A DNA stretch of 64,000 nt, from NCBI GenBank assembly GCA_947503965.1, contig CANNFU010000003.1:62001-126000 (forward strand), written 5' to 3'. The position numbers were made by a program, and so were the translations under genes. This document shows positions 1 to 8,394 of the stretch, piece after piece. The DNA is from an uncultured Paracoccaceae bacterium (GTDB lineage Bacteria > Pseudomonadota > Alphaproteobacteria > Rhodobacterales > Rhodobacteraceae). Position 1 is the stretch's first letter. Each line of letters begins with the position of its first letter. Below the pieces are notes generated by a model. That model did no database searches, had not been told where the DNA came from, and was given only the letters and a program-made list of their open reading frames with translations.

Positions 1-95
1 TGGTAGAATGCGTCAGCTTTTTCTTCAGACGTTTTGCAGGCGACCAATAAGGTGATGCCAAAGCATATGAAACATAAGCGCAAAAAGCGTCGCAT
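1..95 (-). CDS. N-terminus of a lipoprotein (partial), probably the TPR lipoprotein of the exosortase/EPS locus
   Basis: Only the first 31 codons lie in the window; the gene continues past the left edge. The reading frame starts with ATG at 95 and gives a basic start (MRRFLRL), a hydrophobic stretch and a lipobox LVAC, followed by KTSEEKADAFY. This is a type II signal peptide, so the product should be a lipid-anchored periplasmic or outer-membrane protein. It lies downstream of the sugar transferase on the same strand. Lipoproteins with tetratricopeptide repeats are common at exosortase/EPS loci, and the short mature sequence resembles the start of such a protein, but that assignment is inference from context. 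Confidence 0.5.
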   Translation of the reverse strand, partial: MRRFLRLCFICFGITLLVACKTSEEKADAFY

Positions 96-122
96 TAGCC
101 TACCTTACCATTCATGTGGCAA

Positions 123-151
123 GCACTGGTTACCAGATTAGTAACCAGTGC
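123..151. repeat. Perfect 11-bp inverted repeat at the end of the sugar transferase gene
   Basis: The arms GCACTGGTTAC (123-133) and GTAACCAGTGC (141-151) match perfectly around a 7-nt loop. The repeat overlaps the stop codon of the sugar transferase and lies between it and the lipoprotein gene. There is no T-run on either side, so it is not a standard intrinsic terminator. A role in mRNA processing or stability between the two genes is possible. Confidence 0.6.
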
Positions 152-815
152 CCTTTAGAACAACACGAACGGTCGCAATCAGCAGTTTGATGTCATTGGC
201 GAACGACATGTTCGCAACATATTCCGTATCGAACCGCGCGCGGTCCGCGAACGTGCTGTCGTTACGCTTTGACACCTGCCATGTACCCGTGATGCCGGGA
301 CGTTGTGTGTAATAGGCGCGGCCAGGGTACATATCCCGCTGTTCGGGCATCATGGGCCGTGGACCAACAAGGCTCATATCGCCAATCAGCACATTCCAAA
401 GCTGTGGCAGCTCGTCAAACGAGCTTTTGCGCAAGGCATGGCCGAAGCTTGTGATCCGGGGGTCGCGCTTGAGCTTTTGCGTCAGCGTCCACTCTGCTGC
501 GGCCTCTGGGTTCCTGGCCAGATAATCGCTCAGCATTGCATCTGCATTGGCGACCATCGTGCGCAATTTCCAGATCCGGTAAACCTCGCCACGTCGTCCG
601 ACGCGATCCTGCCAGTAGAACGGCGAATGCCCATCCAAGGCGATGATCAAGGCGAGCAGACCAATCATCGGCAACACGATCGGCGCAGCAAGCAGGACAA
701 CGACGATGTCGAAGACGCGCTTGAGCCCAAGTTCATAGGGACCAAACTGCAGCAGCGATAAAATAACCGCCCGCGATTTTGTCCGCTTGGGTACTTCTGA
801 ATAATTTGTAGTCAT
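138..815 (-). CDS. ExoY-like undecaprenyl-phosphate sugar-1-phosphate transferase
   Basis: This enzyme class starts exopolysaccharide synthesis by moving a sugar-1-phosphate from a UDP-sugar to undecaprenyl phosphate at the inner membrane. The 225-residue protein has the family layout: one hydrophobic segment at about residues 33-60, then FYWQDRVGRRG (66-76), KLRTM (83-87), DELPQLWNVL (134-143) and GDMSLVGPRP (145-154). Its length matches the short ExoY/WbaP-C type without the extra N-terminal membrane domain. It is divergent from the ATPase/GumC/kinase operon across a 411-bp gap. The sugar used cannot be told from sequence; galactose or glucose are usual. Family assignment is firm. Confidence 0.93.
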   Translation of the reverse strand: MTTNYSEVPKRTKSRAVILSLLQFGPYELGLKRVFDIVVVLLAAPIVLPMIGLLALIIALDGHSPFYWQDRVGRRGEVYRIWKLRTMVANADAMLSDYLARNPEAAAEWTLTQKLKRDPRITSFGHALRKSSFDELPQLWNVLIGDMSLVGPRPMMPEQRDMYPGRAYYTQRPGITGTWQVSKRNDSTFADRARFDTEYVANMSFANDIKLLIATVRVVLKGTGY

Positions 816-1226
816 TTAAAACTCACTCGTTTCTAATTCACATGCACCCAAAAATTTCGGCACAAAATTAACCCCGAAGCACCCAAATGGCGCCCACTTT
901 CAAGCATCTGTTAACACTTCATAGATCACAACAAGCAGTGTGTTGATGAACATATCATAAACGAAGGCGCGCCACAAAAATAGACCATTTTCAACAAGTT
1001 TGATGAATTTATCGTCTCTTTAAGTGATTGAAAAAGAGTATTTTTCCCTATTGTTGCGCCCTTAGAACCAATGTGTCGTTTAACGGGCCTTACCTAAAGT
1101 CAGTTATTCCATACCTTGGGGGCTTTGCTGGCATGAAAAGCGGTTATCAGATACAGATCACAGGACATCGAATCACGTCTGTGTCCGTTGTCACAGACCC
1201 CGTCCTGACCTTGATTTGGGAACTTT
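816..1226. promoter_or_regulatory. Divergent intergenic region between sugar transferase and ATPase operon
   Basis: This 411-bp AT-rich stretch separates two divergently transcribed EPS operons and must hold both promoters. The only strong signal is the inverted repeat at 1177-1198, annotated separately. A short open frame at 1028-1255 overlaps the ATPase start and has no recognisable features, so it is treated as non-coding. A 10-mer GTGTGTTGAT at 938-947 recurs upstream of xrtD. Confidence 0.5.
1177..1198. promoter_or_regulatory. Inverted repeat upstream of the ATPase operon, candidate operator or leader hairpin
   Basis: GTCTGTG (1177-1183) and CACAGAC (1192-1198) form a perfect 7-bp inverted repeat with an 8-nt spacer, ending 28 bp before the ATPase start codon. 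The size suits either a binding site for a dimeric regulator or a hairpin in the 5' untranslated RNA. No regulator is identified. Confidence 0.4.
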
Positions 1227-2111
1227 ATGAATCACGCGATCAACATCTATCTTGATCACTTCGGTTTGCACCAACGCCCGTTCAGTTTGGTGCCTGATCC
1301 CGACTTTATCTTTTGGTCACCTGCCCATGAACGTGCTTATGCGATGTTCGAATATGGGATCGTAACCCGTGCGCCGATCACCCTGATCACTGGCGAGGTC
1401 GGCGCTGGCAAAACCACGTTACTCCATCATCTTTTGAAGTCGCTGGGTGAAGACCTGCAGGTTGGTCTGATTTCGAACGCACATGGTACCCGTGACGAAT
1501 TGCTGCGTTGGGTGTTACAGGCACTTGATCAGCCGATACCGGCGGACGCGGATTATGTCGTCTTGTTTGGACAGTTCGAACAGTTCCTGATCAGCAAGTA
1601 TGGCGAAGGCCGCCGCGTTGTCTTGATTTTTGATGAGGCGCAGAACCTGAGCCGCGAGTCGCTGGAAGAGTTGCGGATGTTCACGAACATCAACTCCAAC
1701 AAAGATGAGCTGTTGCAGCTGGTTCTTGTCGGGCAACCAGAATTGCGTGACAAGGTCCGGCACCCGGATCTGACGCAGTTTGCCCAACGGGTGGCGTCCA
1801 GCTTTCATTTGCCGGCGCTCGATGCGGGAACGGTGCGCGACTATATTGATCATCGGTTAGAAGTTGCAGGTGCGGCGGCCCCTATTTTCACACCTGCTGC
1901 CAGCGACATGGTTTATAGTGAAACCCGTGGCGTCCCCCGATTGATCAACCAGCTTTGTGATTTATCACTGCTTTACGCCTATACTGCTGACGAGCAAAAG
2001 GTGACAGCAACCACCGTTCAGCAGGTCCTGAATGACGGTGTGTTTTTTGGTGGCGGTGTGGTCGCCGATACGTCTGAACCATTGGTTCTTCAGTCAAAGA
2101 ATTCGAAGTGA
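1227..2111 (+). CDS. ExeA/GspA-like AAA ATPase of exosortase/EPS loci
   Basis: A 294-residue P-loop ATPase with Walker A GEVGAGKTT (about 56-64), Walker B VVLIFDEAQN (131-140) and a C-terminal AAA lid. The start NIYLDHFGLHQRPFSLVPDP is typical of general-secretion ATPase ExeA and of the secretion ATPase family found beside exosortases and chain-length genes. It lacks the long periplasmic C-terminal part of ExeA. It is first in an operon with the GumC-type and CpsD-type genes, 7 bp before the next start, suggesting a role in assembling or energising EPS export. The exact function of this family is not established. Confidence 0.85.
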   Translation: MNHAINIYLDHFGLHQRPFSLVPDPDFIFWSPAHERAYAMFEYGIVTRAPITLITGEVGAGKTTLLHHLLKSLGEDLQVGLISNAHGTRDELLRWVLQALDQPIPADADYVVLFGQFEQFLISKYGEGRRVVLIFDEAQNLSRESLEELRMFTNINSNKDELLQLVLVGQPELRDKVRHPDLTQFAQRVASSFHLPALDAGTVRDYIDHRLEVAGAAAPIFTPAASDMVYSETRGVPRLINQLCDLSLLYAYTADEQKVTATTVQQVLNDGVFFGGGVVADTSEPLVLQSKNSK

Positions 2112-2118
2112 TTGGTAC

Positions 2119-3684
2119 ATGATCGATTTTAAGTTTTATCTCGCGATATTTTGGCGCAGATTTCCGTATTTCTTTGTTTTGCTGTGTTTGGGCACGGCTG
2201 TCGGTCTGGCCGTTGCGCTGACCCAGCAGCCCATTTATGTGGCCGAGGCCCGTTTGGTCGTCGAATCCGAGCAGATCCCCGATGATCTTGCTGCATCAAC
2301 AGTCCGGACCGATGCGTCCGAGCAGCTTCAGATCATCCGTCAGCGCATACTTGCGCGCGACAACCTGTTGGAAATGGCGAACCGTCTTGGCGTCTATCGC
2401 GGAACGACGGCCCCCGAAGATCAGCTAACCCCGGATGAACGCGTGCAGGACATGCGGAACCGTATTCGGATCGAAACGAGTGGCGGATCGGGTGGGCGCG
2501 GGCCATCGACATCATTTGTAACGATCAGCTTTGACGCCCCAGAGCCGCAATTGGCTGCGGCAGTCACAAATGAAGTTGTGACGCTGATCCTACAAGAGAA
2601 TATCGAGATGCGGACAACCGTATCGGGCCAAACGCTTGATTTCTTCTCGCAAGAGACAGAGCGGCTGGAGCAGGAATTGTCGCAGATGAGCGCACGCATT
2701 CTGGCGTTTCAGGAGGCCAACCTGGAAGCGCTGCCTGACAGTCTGGAATTCCGCAGATCACAACAAGCGGCTGAGCAGGAGAGACTGCTGGAGCTTGAGC
2801 GCGAAAAGAGCCAGTTGCGTGACCGGCGCGACCGGCTGGTCGAGCTGTTTGAGCAAACGGGTGAGGTTGGTCTTGTCGGTGTGGTTGCCCGCACCGCTGA
2901 AGAGGCCGAATTGCAGGAATTGCAGGACGAACTGACGCGCGCCTCGGCCGTGCTGTCGGCGGATAATCCGCGCATTACCGTTTTACGCGCCCAGATATCG
3001 GCGCTTGAAAAGATCGTTACCGATCAGCAAGCCGCAGGATCGGCAAGGCTCAACGAACAAGGCGGGCAATTGACGCCGTTTGAGCTGCAACTGGCTGATC
3101 TGGACGGGCAGATTGCGTTCATTGATGAACAAAAAGAGGCGATTTCAGCCAATCTTGACCGTTTGGCGGCCTCGATTGCGGCGACGCCAAGCAATGCTTT
3201 GACCCTTGGTACGCTAGAGCGGAACTACGACAATTTGCGTGCGCAATATGATCAAGCCGTCAGGAACCGTGCCACCGCAGAAGTCGGCGACACGATCGAG
3301 GCGTTGTCAAAAGGTCAGCGTATTTCCGTGATCGAGCAGGCCAACCCGCCGACCAGCCCGACGCGACCCAATCGGCGCCGGATTGTTGCGATGGGTATCG
3401 CTGCCGGTCTTGGCATGGGATTGGGATTGATCGCGCTTCTTGAACTGCTGAATACAGCGGTGCGTCGTCCCGTTGATATCGTCAATGGCTTGCAGATCAC
3501 CCCGATCATGACGATGCCGTATATTCGTACACGCGGCGAGATTTGGCGCAAACGCCTGATTATTCTAACGGTTGTTATCCTTGTTTTGGTCGGTTTGCCT
3601 GCCGCAATTTGGTACATTGATGCCAATATTCGGCCTTTGCAGCCCATTCTGGATGAGTTGTTGCGCCGTGTCGGGCTGGCTTAG
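2119..3684 (+). CDS. GumC/Wzz-type polysaccharide chain-length determinant
   Basis: The product controls chain length in Wzy-dependent EPS synthesis and sits in the inner membrane with a large periplasmic coiled-coil domain. The 521-residue protein starts MIDFKFYLAIFWRRFPYF, with a first membrane segment at about 14-34, a Wzz domain (QQPIYVAEARLVVES), a long Glu/Gln-rich coiled coil in the middle, the NPPTSPTRPNRR motif before the second membrane segment, and a further hydrophobic segment near the C-terminus. No cytoplasmic kinase domain is fused; a separate kinase gene follows 15 bp downstream. The ATG at 2119 is preferred over an upstream in-frame start that would overlap the ATPase gene. 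Confidence 0.9.
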   Translation: MIDFKFYLAIFWRRFPYFFVLLCLGTAVGLAVALTQQPIYVAEARLVVESEQIPDDLAASTVRTDASEQLQIIRQRILARDNLLEMANRLGVYRGTTAPEDQLTPDERVQDMRNRIRIETSGGSGGRGPSTSFVTISFDAPEPQLAAAVTNEVVTLILQENIEMRTTVSGQTLDFFSQETERLEQELSQMSARILAFQEANLEALPDSLEFRRSQQAAEQERLLELEREKSQLRDRRDRLVELFEQTGEVGLVGVVARTAEEAELQELQDELTRASAVLSADNPRITVLRAQISALEKIVTDQQAAGSARLNEQGGQLTPFELQLADLDGQIAFIDEQKEAISANLDRLAASIAATPSNALTLGTLERNYDNLRAQYDQAVRNRATAEVGDTIEALSKGQRISVIEQANPPTSPTRPNRRRIVAMGIAAGLGMGLGLIALLELLNTAVRRPVDIVNGLQITPIMTMPYIRTRGEIWRKRLIILTVVILVLVGLPAAIWYIDANIRPLQPILDELLRRVGLA

Positions 3685-3699
3685 GAAGGGCACGAGAAG

Positions 3700-4590
3700 A
3701 TGGACAAGATACAAGCCGCAATCGCAAAAGCCCGCGCTGCCCGCGGCGACAGTCTAGCACCCGGCCCTCGGCCAACATTGGATCGTGAAATTACGCAGGC
3801 AACCTCGCCTGCTTTGGGTCGTCCGCTGTCAAAGCGATCGCAGATCATACGCCCTTCATCAGATCGCGCGTCGATCTGGATGCCGCTTCAGAATTTTGCG
3901 CCCTCACACCGTCAGATGGCCCGCCATCGTGTCGTGACTTTTGACAACGGGGCGCAGAAAACGCCGGGTTCAGCCGCATTCGACATTCTGCGGACCAAGA
4001 TTTTGCAGCAGATGCGGGCGCAAGGGTGGAAGCGTCTTGCCATAACCTCACCCGGTCCGGCCTGCGGCAAAAGTACTGTGGTTTTGAACCTGGCATTTTC
4101 GCTATCTAAACAGGCGGAAGTACATACCATCGTCGGTGAGATGGACATGCGCCGCCCCTCTTTGGCGAAAAGTCTGGGGATTTCAGGTGGTGGCAGTTTC
4201 GCGGCTGTGTTGGAGGGAAAGGCCAATTTTGCCGATGTCGCCATGCGCCCGCGCCCAAACCTGGCATTTGCGGTGAACTATGCGCCCGTGCGCAATCCTT
4301 CAGAGCTTTTGCAAAGCTCGACGATCGAACCAGTGCTGGATAATATCGACGCCCGGTACAAACCGGATCTGACCATTTTTGATATGCCGCCGATGTTGCA
4401 AACAGATGATACGTTGGCTTTCATGGATGTTGTCGATTGCGTGCTGCTGGTGGCCGCGGCCGAGAATACATCGCTTGCGGAAATAGATGTTTGTGAACGT
4501 GATCTTGCCGCGCAGACCAATGTGATCGGTGTTTTGCTGAATAAGTGCCGCTACATTGACAAGGATGTCGGCAGTCTGGGTTATGACTGA
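3700..4590 (+). CDS. CpsD/CapB-like tyrosine autokinase of the EPS system
   Basis: A MinD/ParA-type P-loop protein of 296 residues. Walker A is SPGPACGKST (about 117-126), the A' region reads GEMDMRRPSL (146-155), and Walker B is LTIFDMPP. In bacterial tyrosine kinases this domain works with the GumC/Wzz partner, here encoded just upstream, to control EPS polymerisation and export. The N-terminal 80 residues are basic and variable. The C-terminus is short (RYIDKDVGSLGYD) and has no long tyrosine cluster, so the usual autophosphorylation tail is reduced or absent. A strong bidirectional terminator follows. Confidence 0.85.
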   Translation: MDKIQAAIAKARAARGDSLAPGPRPTLDREITQATSPALGRPLSKRSQIIRPSSDRASIWMPLQNFAPSHRQMARHRVVTFDNGAQKTPGSAAFDILRTKILQQMRAQGWKRLAITSPGPACGKSTVVLNLAFSLSKQAEVHTIVGEMDMRRPSLAKSLGISGGGSFAAVLEGKANFADVAMRPRPNLAFAVNYAPVRNPSELLQSSTIEPVLDNIDARYKPDLTIFDMPPMLQTDDTLAFMDVVDCVLLVAAAENTSLAEIDVCERDLAAQTNVIGVLLNKCRYIDKDVGSLGYD

Positions 4591-4608
4591 GGTTGATCGC
4601 GTACAAAG

Positions 4609-4641
4609 AAAAAAGGGCTGATCAGCGATCAGCCCTTTTTT
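4609..4641. terminator. Bidirectional intrinsic terminator
   Basis: Stem GGGCTGATC (4615-4623) and GATCAGCCC (4627-4635) with loop AGC, followed by six T on the plus strand (4636-4641) and preceded by six A (4609-4614), which act as T on the minus strand. It ends the kinase operon and also the convergent VPLPA-CTERM gene. Confidence 0.93.
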
Positions 4642-4658
4642 GTGAATGAAGTGGCAAG

Positions 4659-5303
4659 TCAGGCGATATTGGTTCGGCGTCGCATAACCAAGGCGCCAGC
4701 CAAAGCTGACAGCAACAGCAAGCCACCCGCCGGGATCGGCACGGCTGCTACATCGATCCGGATCGCGATGTCGTCGAAGTCGCGGTCGCCTCTCGCGATG
4801 TCGTCAAACAATACGTAGAATGAATTCAGATCGATCTGAATAAATCCCATCGCGAAATTCGAAGATCCGGGAAGCGCCAGCCCATCGTTAAAGAATATGC
4901 CAAGTGCGCGCAGTGGTGCATAGGTGCCGAATGCAAAATCCAACAGACCACTGCCCTGTTGGGTCACAGTTATCTGTTCACCGGGTGTTGACCGCAGGCC
5001 ACCGCGGTTAAAGAATTCGCCGCCTCCGAAAACGGCAGCGAAGTTGCTGTTGCCAGCCTCGGCGCCCAGATATGTATAGGTTACCTGGGCCAGCCCTGTT
5101 CCTGCATCCAGGAACAGTCCGTTGCCGTAGGTTTTCTGATCACCTGTGATAATGTCGATTGAGGTATTGAATGACGCATCAATGTCATTGCGCGTGACCT
5201 CGTGGGTCTGACCCGTACCAATCAGGTTGAGTGTTGCAGCCGAGGCTGCAGAAAGAGACATAAAGACAGCCGCAGCTGCACCGAGAAGAATATTTTTTGT
5301 CAT
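4659..5303 (-). CDS. Secreted protein with VPLPA-CTERM-type exosortase sorting signal
   Basis: A 214-residue exported protein. The N-terminus (MTKNILLGAAAAVFMSLSAASA) is a Sec signal peptide. The C-terminus has the three-part exosortase signal: VPIPAG, a hydrophobic segment (LLLLSALAGALVM) and a basic tail (RRRTNIA). This matches the VPLPA-CTERM class known to go with XrtD, and an XrtD gene lies 1.5 kb away. The middle is rich in Gly, Phe and Asp and is not recognised; a structural or surface role is likely. The ATG at 5303 fits the signal peptide better than the in-frame upstream start at 5324. Confidence 0.85.
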   Translation of the reverse strand: MTKNILLGAAAAVFMSLSAASAATLNLIGTGQTHEVTRNDIDASFNTSIDIITGDQKTYGNGLFLDAGTGLAQVTYTYLGAEAGNSNFAAVFGGGEFFNRGGLRSTPGEQITVTQQGSGLLDFAFGTYAPLRALGIFFNDGLALPGSSNFAMGFIQIDLNSFYVLFDDIARGDRDFDDIAIRIDVAAVPIPAGGLLLLSALAGALVMRRRTNIA

Positions 5304-5348
5304 TATAGACACCGCGTAACCCACAAATTCTGCCGCAAATCGCGGCGA

Positions 5349-5364
5349 TTAATGATTTCTTAAC
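5349..5364. promoter_or_regulatory. Candidate CtrA binding site (TTAA-N7-TTAAC)
   Basis: TTAA at 5349-5352 and TTAAC at 5360-5364, separated by exactly 7 bases, match the consensus of the alphaproteobacterial regulator CtrA. The site is 46 bp upstream of the chosen start of the VPLPA-CTERM gene, a position fitting direct control. No second perfect copy was noticed in the other intergenic regions. Binding is inferred from the motif only. Confidence 0.45.
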
Positions 5365-5554
5365 CTATTTGGAACGACTCCGCGACAACTTGCAAGCGCA
5401 GAAGCCACAAATTTGCCTTAAAAGGCAGTAATTCGCTTATGGTCCTTGTAATCTGTTGACAAGTTTATGGGTAATTTCTGACTGGGGCTGCATTGTTGCG
5501 ACTGCAGAAACATAACCGGGGGATTAATGATGTCGTGCCACGCCCAATCATGAG

Positions 5555-6793
5555 TCAGTCTGCGCAGTCGTTCCCCAGATAGCGCTTGATCAGCGCTGAC
5601 CGGTGCGCAAAGACGCTTTCGTCATCGAACGGTGCGCCGTCTTTGCGGGCGCTTTTCATCAATTGTTGTAACTGGTCGCGATCTGTGGCGAGCGTGATAA
5701 GTTTTTGTGCCAGCCCGGCGGTGTCACCGATCGGCGCAAGATATCCCCCGCCATGTTTGCTGATGAGGTCGGCTGCGTAAGCCCCATCATAGCCCACGAT
5801 CGGCGTGCCCGCGATCAGGCTTTCGATCAGACAGCGTGGCGATTCAGGCGTCGTGTGGCAGAAGAGGAAAATATGCGCACGTCGCAGATGTCCTGCGACT
5901 TGTTCTGCGTCATTCACGAAACCGTGCAAGGTAACCCGGTCTGACAGGCCGTGGCTCTGCAGTTGCTGGCGTAAGTCGTCAAGCTGCGGTCCGTCGCCCA
6001 ACCAATGCGCTTCGAACCCGATATCGGCTGCGGCCAATTCCCCGAGTATCTGTGCCCAGTGTAGCGGGCCTTTCATGGCTGTTGCACGGCCTGCATAGAC
6101 GATCCGGAGCGGGTCTGATGCTGCACTGTCCAATTTGGCGGCGAAGGCCGCGTCGGTAATATGCGCGTCCCGACCCACATGAATGTTATGCACGATCTGC
6201 GGGTTTCGGCTGTAGGGCGCGTAGGTGTCAAAGGTTTGCTTGCCATGAAACAGCCCCAGCGTCGACCGCTTGATCACCCATCGTTCAAGCATGGCCATTG
6301 GACGATGGGTGAACCGCTTCTTGATGCGGCTTTTCCATGGGCCGGTTTCTGCATCTTTCCGCGTTACCTGCGATTCGACACGGTCCGTCCAGGCCCCGTA
6401 TTTGCGGCCCATCGCATCGGCCTGCAGACAGGCCACAGCACCCCAGTCACCCACAAGGCCGCCAATGGCGAAGGACAGATACTCAGCCCGGTTGATTTCC
6501 GCGCGAATGGTATCGCGTGTCTGGCGATAAACCTTTGCGAATTTCGGCAACACCCATGCAGAGGGCAGCGCAACAATAGATATGTGCGCAATATTCGGGC
6601 CGACCTGATCGGCGGGGATCCATCCTGTTGGTGCGGGGCCGGTCTGATGCGGCATCATGATGGTGACATGGTCAAAGTTATCGGCCCAAAGACGCAAACC
6701 GTTGGCCGCCTGCGCCTCGATCATCCATCGGTTCGGGTCACCGTAAAGCGGCACGGGCGCATAGATCAGAAGCCGCCCCTCAGCCACTGTCAT
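5555..6793 (-). CDS. GT4-type glycosyltransferase
   Basis: A 412-residue glycosyltransferase with the two-domain GT-B pattern of family GT4. Signs are RIVYAGRATAMKGPLHW at the start of the C-terminal domain, HWLGDGPQLDDLR, VTLHGFV, and the E-x7-E-like nucleotide-sugar region (HTTPESPRCLIESLIAGTPIVGYDG). It should add a sugar to the lipid-linked EPS repeat at the cytoplasmic membrane face; donor and acceptor are unknown. Its ATG overlaps the xrtD stop by 4 bp (ATGA), so the two are translationally coupled. Confidence 0.88.
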   Translation of the reverse strand: MTVAEGRLLIYAPVPLYGDPNRWMIEAQAANGLRLWADNFDHVTIMMPHQTGPAPTGWIPADQVGPNIAHISIVALPSAWVLPKFAKVYRQTRDTIRAEINRAEYLSFAIGGLVGDWGAVACLQADAMGRKYGAWTDRVESQVTRKDAETGPWKSRIKKRFTHRPMAMLERWVIKRSTLGLFHGKQTFDTYAPYSRNPQIVHNIHVGRDAHITDAAFAAKLDSAASDPLRIVYAGRATAMKGPLHWAQILGELAAADIGFEAHWLGDGPQLDDLRQQLQSHGLSDRVTLHGFVNDAEQVAGHLRRAHIFLFCHTTPESPRCLIESLIAGTPIVGYDGAYAADLISKHGGGYLAPIGDTAGLAQKLITLATDRDQLQQLMKSARKDGAPFDDESVFAHRSALIKRYLGNDCAD

Positions 6794-8394
6794 GCATCAA
6801 GCCCGGGAACAAATCGCGGCAGTACCTTTGTTGTCTCCAGAAACATTTCTTGCAGGCGTGTTTCTGCATCTTCTTCGGTCTCGCCGGACAGTATTGGGGT
6901 CGTCATGCGCACCAAGGCCCCATCCGTGCGTCCAATCGTGATGCTGTCCCACAGCAAGTACATCTTGGCTGCAAAATCCCAGGCGGTGTGCCGCCCGTGT
7001 TGTTCGAACCAATAATAGACCAGCATGCGTGTCTGGCCTTTCTGGATTATGGCCCGGTTCAGATTGTAGGGTTCCGTAAAACCGACCTGCGGTGCGATGT
7101 CGATCCGGTCAAGTTTGGCGATTTCCCAGCCCGCACCGGGCAGGCAGATTTCGGGCGAATGTGTCCCGCCTTTGGTCTGATCATTATACCACGCGATGAA
7201 AAGGCCAACTTGCGCTGCCGCATCCGGGTTTCGAAATTGCACGGAATGATAATCATCTGCGCCAAGTGCCTCTTGTATGTCGGGTGTCAGCGCTTCGGGA
7301 ATACCGGCTTTCCAGGTGTTCAAGGTCGTTGGAAAAAGAATGAAAGGTTCACGTTCGACGATGACGGTGCCGACCTGACCGCGGGTTTCCCATGCAACGC
7401 TGCCCGCGCCCAACAGAACGGCCGACAGGATCAGCGCGCGCGAAGGTGCGATAAACCGCACGCGCGTGGCCTGGCTGGCCCATCCGGATGTGTCCAGATC
7501 CAATGCGTCGACCAGACCCATTCTGGAGCCCGTAAATCGCAGCATCATCCATGCCAGCATGAACAACAAGACGACGCAGATCATGAAGATGATCCAGCCT
7601 TCAAAGAAATGCGAGAACCCTTCCAGATATTCGAGGCCGACATAGTTCACCAACCAACCCGCAAAGGCAATTCTGACAGAGTTCATCACAATGGTGATTG
7701 GCACCGCCGCCAAAAGCAGGATCGCCTTGTGCCAGACCGTACCTTTGAACAACACTGCGAAGATGTAGGAAAAGGACATGATCGGGAAAAGGTAGCGCAA
7801 CCCGGAACACGCCTCGGCGACGTGCAGCTTGTAGACACCCAGATCAATGATGTTGCCTTCCAGGAAGACAGGGACGTTGATAAGCTGCAACATCCACACG
7901 CCCAGTTCGGACGATATCGTCTGCAGATACGTCGATACTTTGTAGTAAATCACCCCGGGCAGCGGCAGCATATAGACAAGATGCACCACAGGCGGCCAGA
8001 AATGCCGCCCCTGCCGCCAGCCCCACGAAATCAGCAGCATCGCCCCGACCCAAAGGATGATCGCATAGGCCACAACCTCATCAATCTGGCTGAGCTTGCC
8101 CAGTGTTCCCAGGATCACTGCAAAGATCAAAAGCATGACCCCGGCACCACGATCTGTGACGGGCGTGGGGTCAACGGGGACTTCCTTGAGTTGCCGCAAA
8201 AACAGCAACAGAGAGAGAACAGGGATCAACGGCCCATGGCTGTATTCCGGCAATTGCCACGCGACAAGCAGCGCGTTGAAGCCTTCCTGAAAGAAAACCA
8301 AAGCCGCCAGGGTCGAGATGAAAAGCCAAAAAACGCCGCTGTGCAGGTAATCTGCGAAGGTCGACGAGGCGCTGTGTTCACTACGGGCAGTCAT
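6790..8394 (-). CDS. xrtD: Exosortase XrtD with fused EpsI domain
   Basis: An integral membrane transpeptidase-like enzyme thought to cleave C-terminal sorting signals during export. The 534-residue protein has about eight hydrophobic segments and the conserved catalytic trio: Cys196 in AEACSGLRYLFP, Arg241 in MNSVRIAFAG and His262 in EGFSHFFEGW. From about residue 310 it carries an EpsI-type periplasmic domain (LNTWKAGIPEAL, HSPEICLPGAGW, YYWFEQHGR). Exosortase fused to EpsI at this length fits the VPLPA-CTERM-specific exosortase D of Rhodobacterales, and a VPLPA-CTERM protein is encoded nearby. It forms an operon with the downstream GT4. Confidence 0.9.
   Translation of the reverse strand: MTARSEHSASSTFADYLHSGVFWLFISTLAALVFFQEGFNALLVAWQLPEYSHGPLIPVLSLLLFLRQLKEVPVDPTPVTDRGAGVMLLIFAVILGTLGKLSQIDEVVAYAIILWVGAMLLISWGWRQGRHFWPPVVHLVYMLPLPGVIYYKVSTYLQTISSELGVWMLQLINVPVFLEGNIIDLGVYKLHVAEACSGLRYLFPIMSFSYIFAVLFKGTVWHKAILLLAAVPITIVMNSVRIAFAGWLVNYVGLEYLEGFSHFFEGWIIFMICVVLLFMLAWMMLRFTGSRMGLVDALDLDTSGWASQATRVRFIAPSRALILSAVLLGAGSVAWETRGQVGTVIVEREPFILFPTTLNTWKAGIPEALTPDIQEALGADDYHSVQFRNPDAAAQVGLFIAWYNDQTKGGTHSPEICLPGAGWEIAKLDRIDIAPQVGFTEPYNLNRAIIQKGQTRMLVYYWFEQHGRHTAWDFAAKMYLLWDSITIGRTDGALVRMTTPILSGETEEDAETRLQEMFLETTKVLPRFVPGLDA

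Noticed and set aside
1028..1255. 75-codon open frame before the ATPase
   Set aside because: It runs past the ATPase start, shows no domain or signal, and covers the dyad at 1177-1198.
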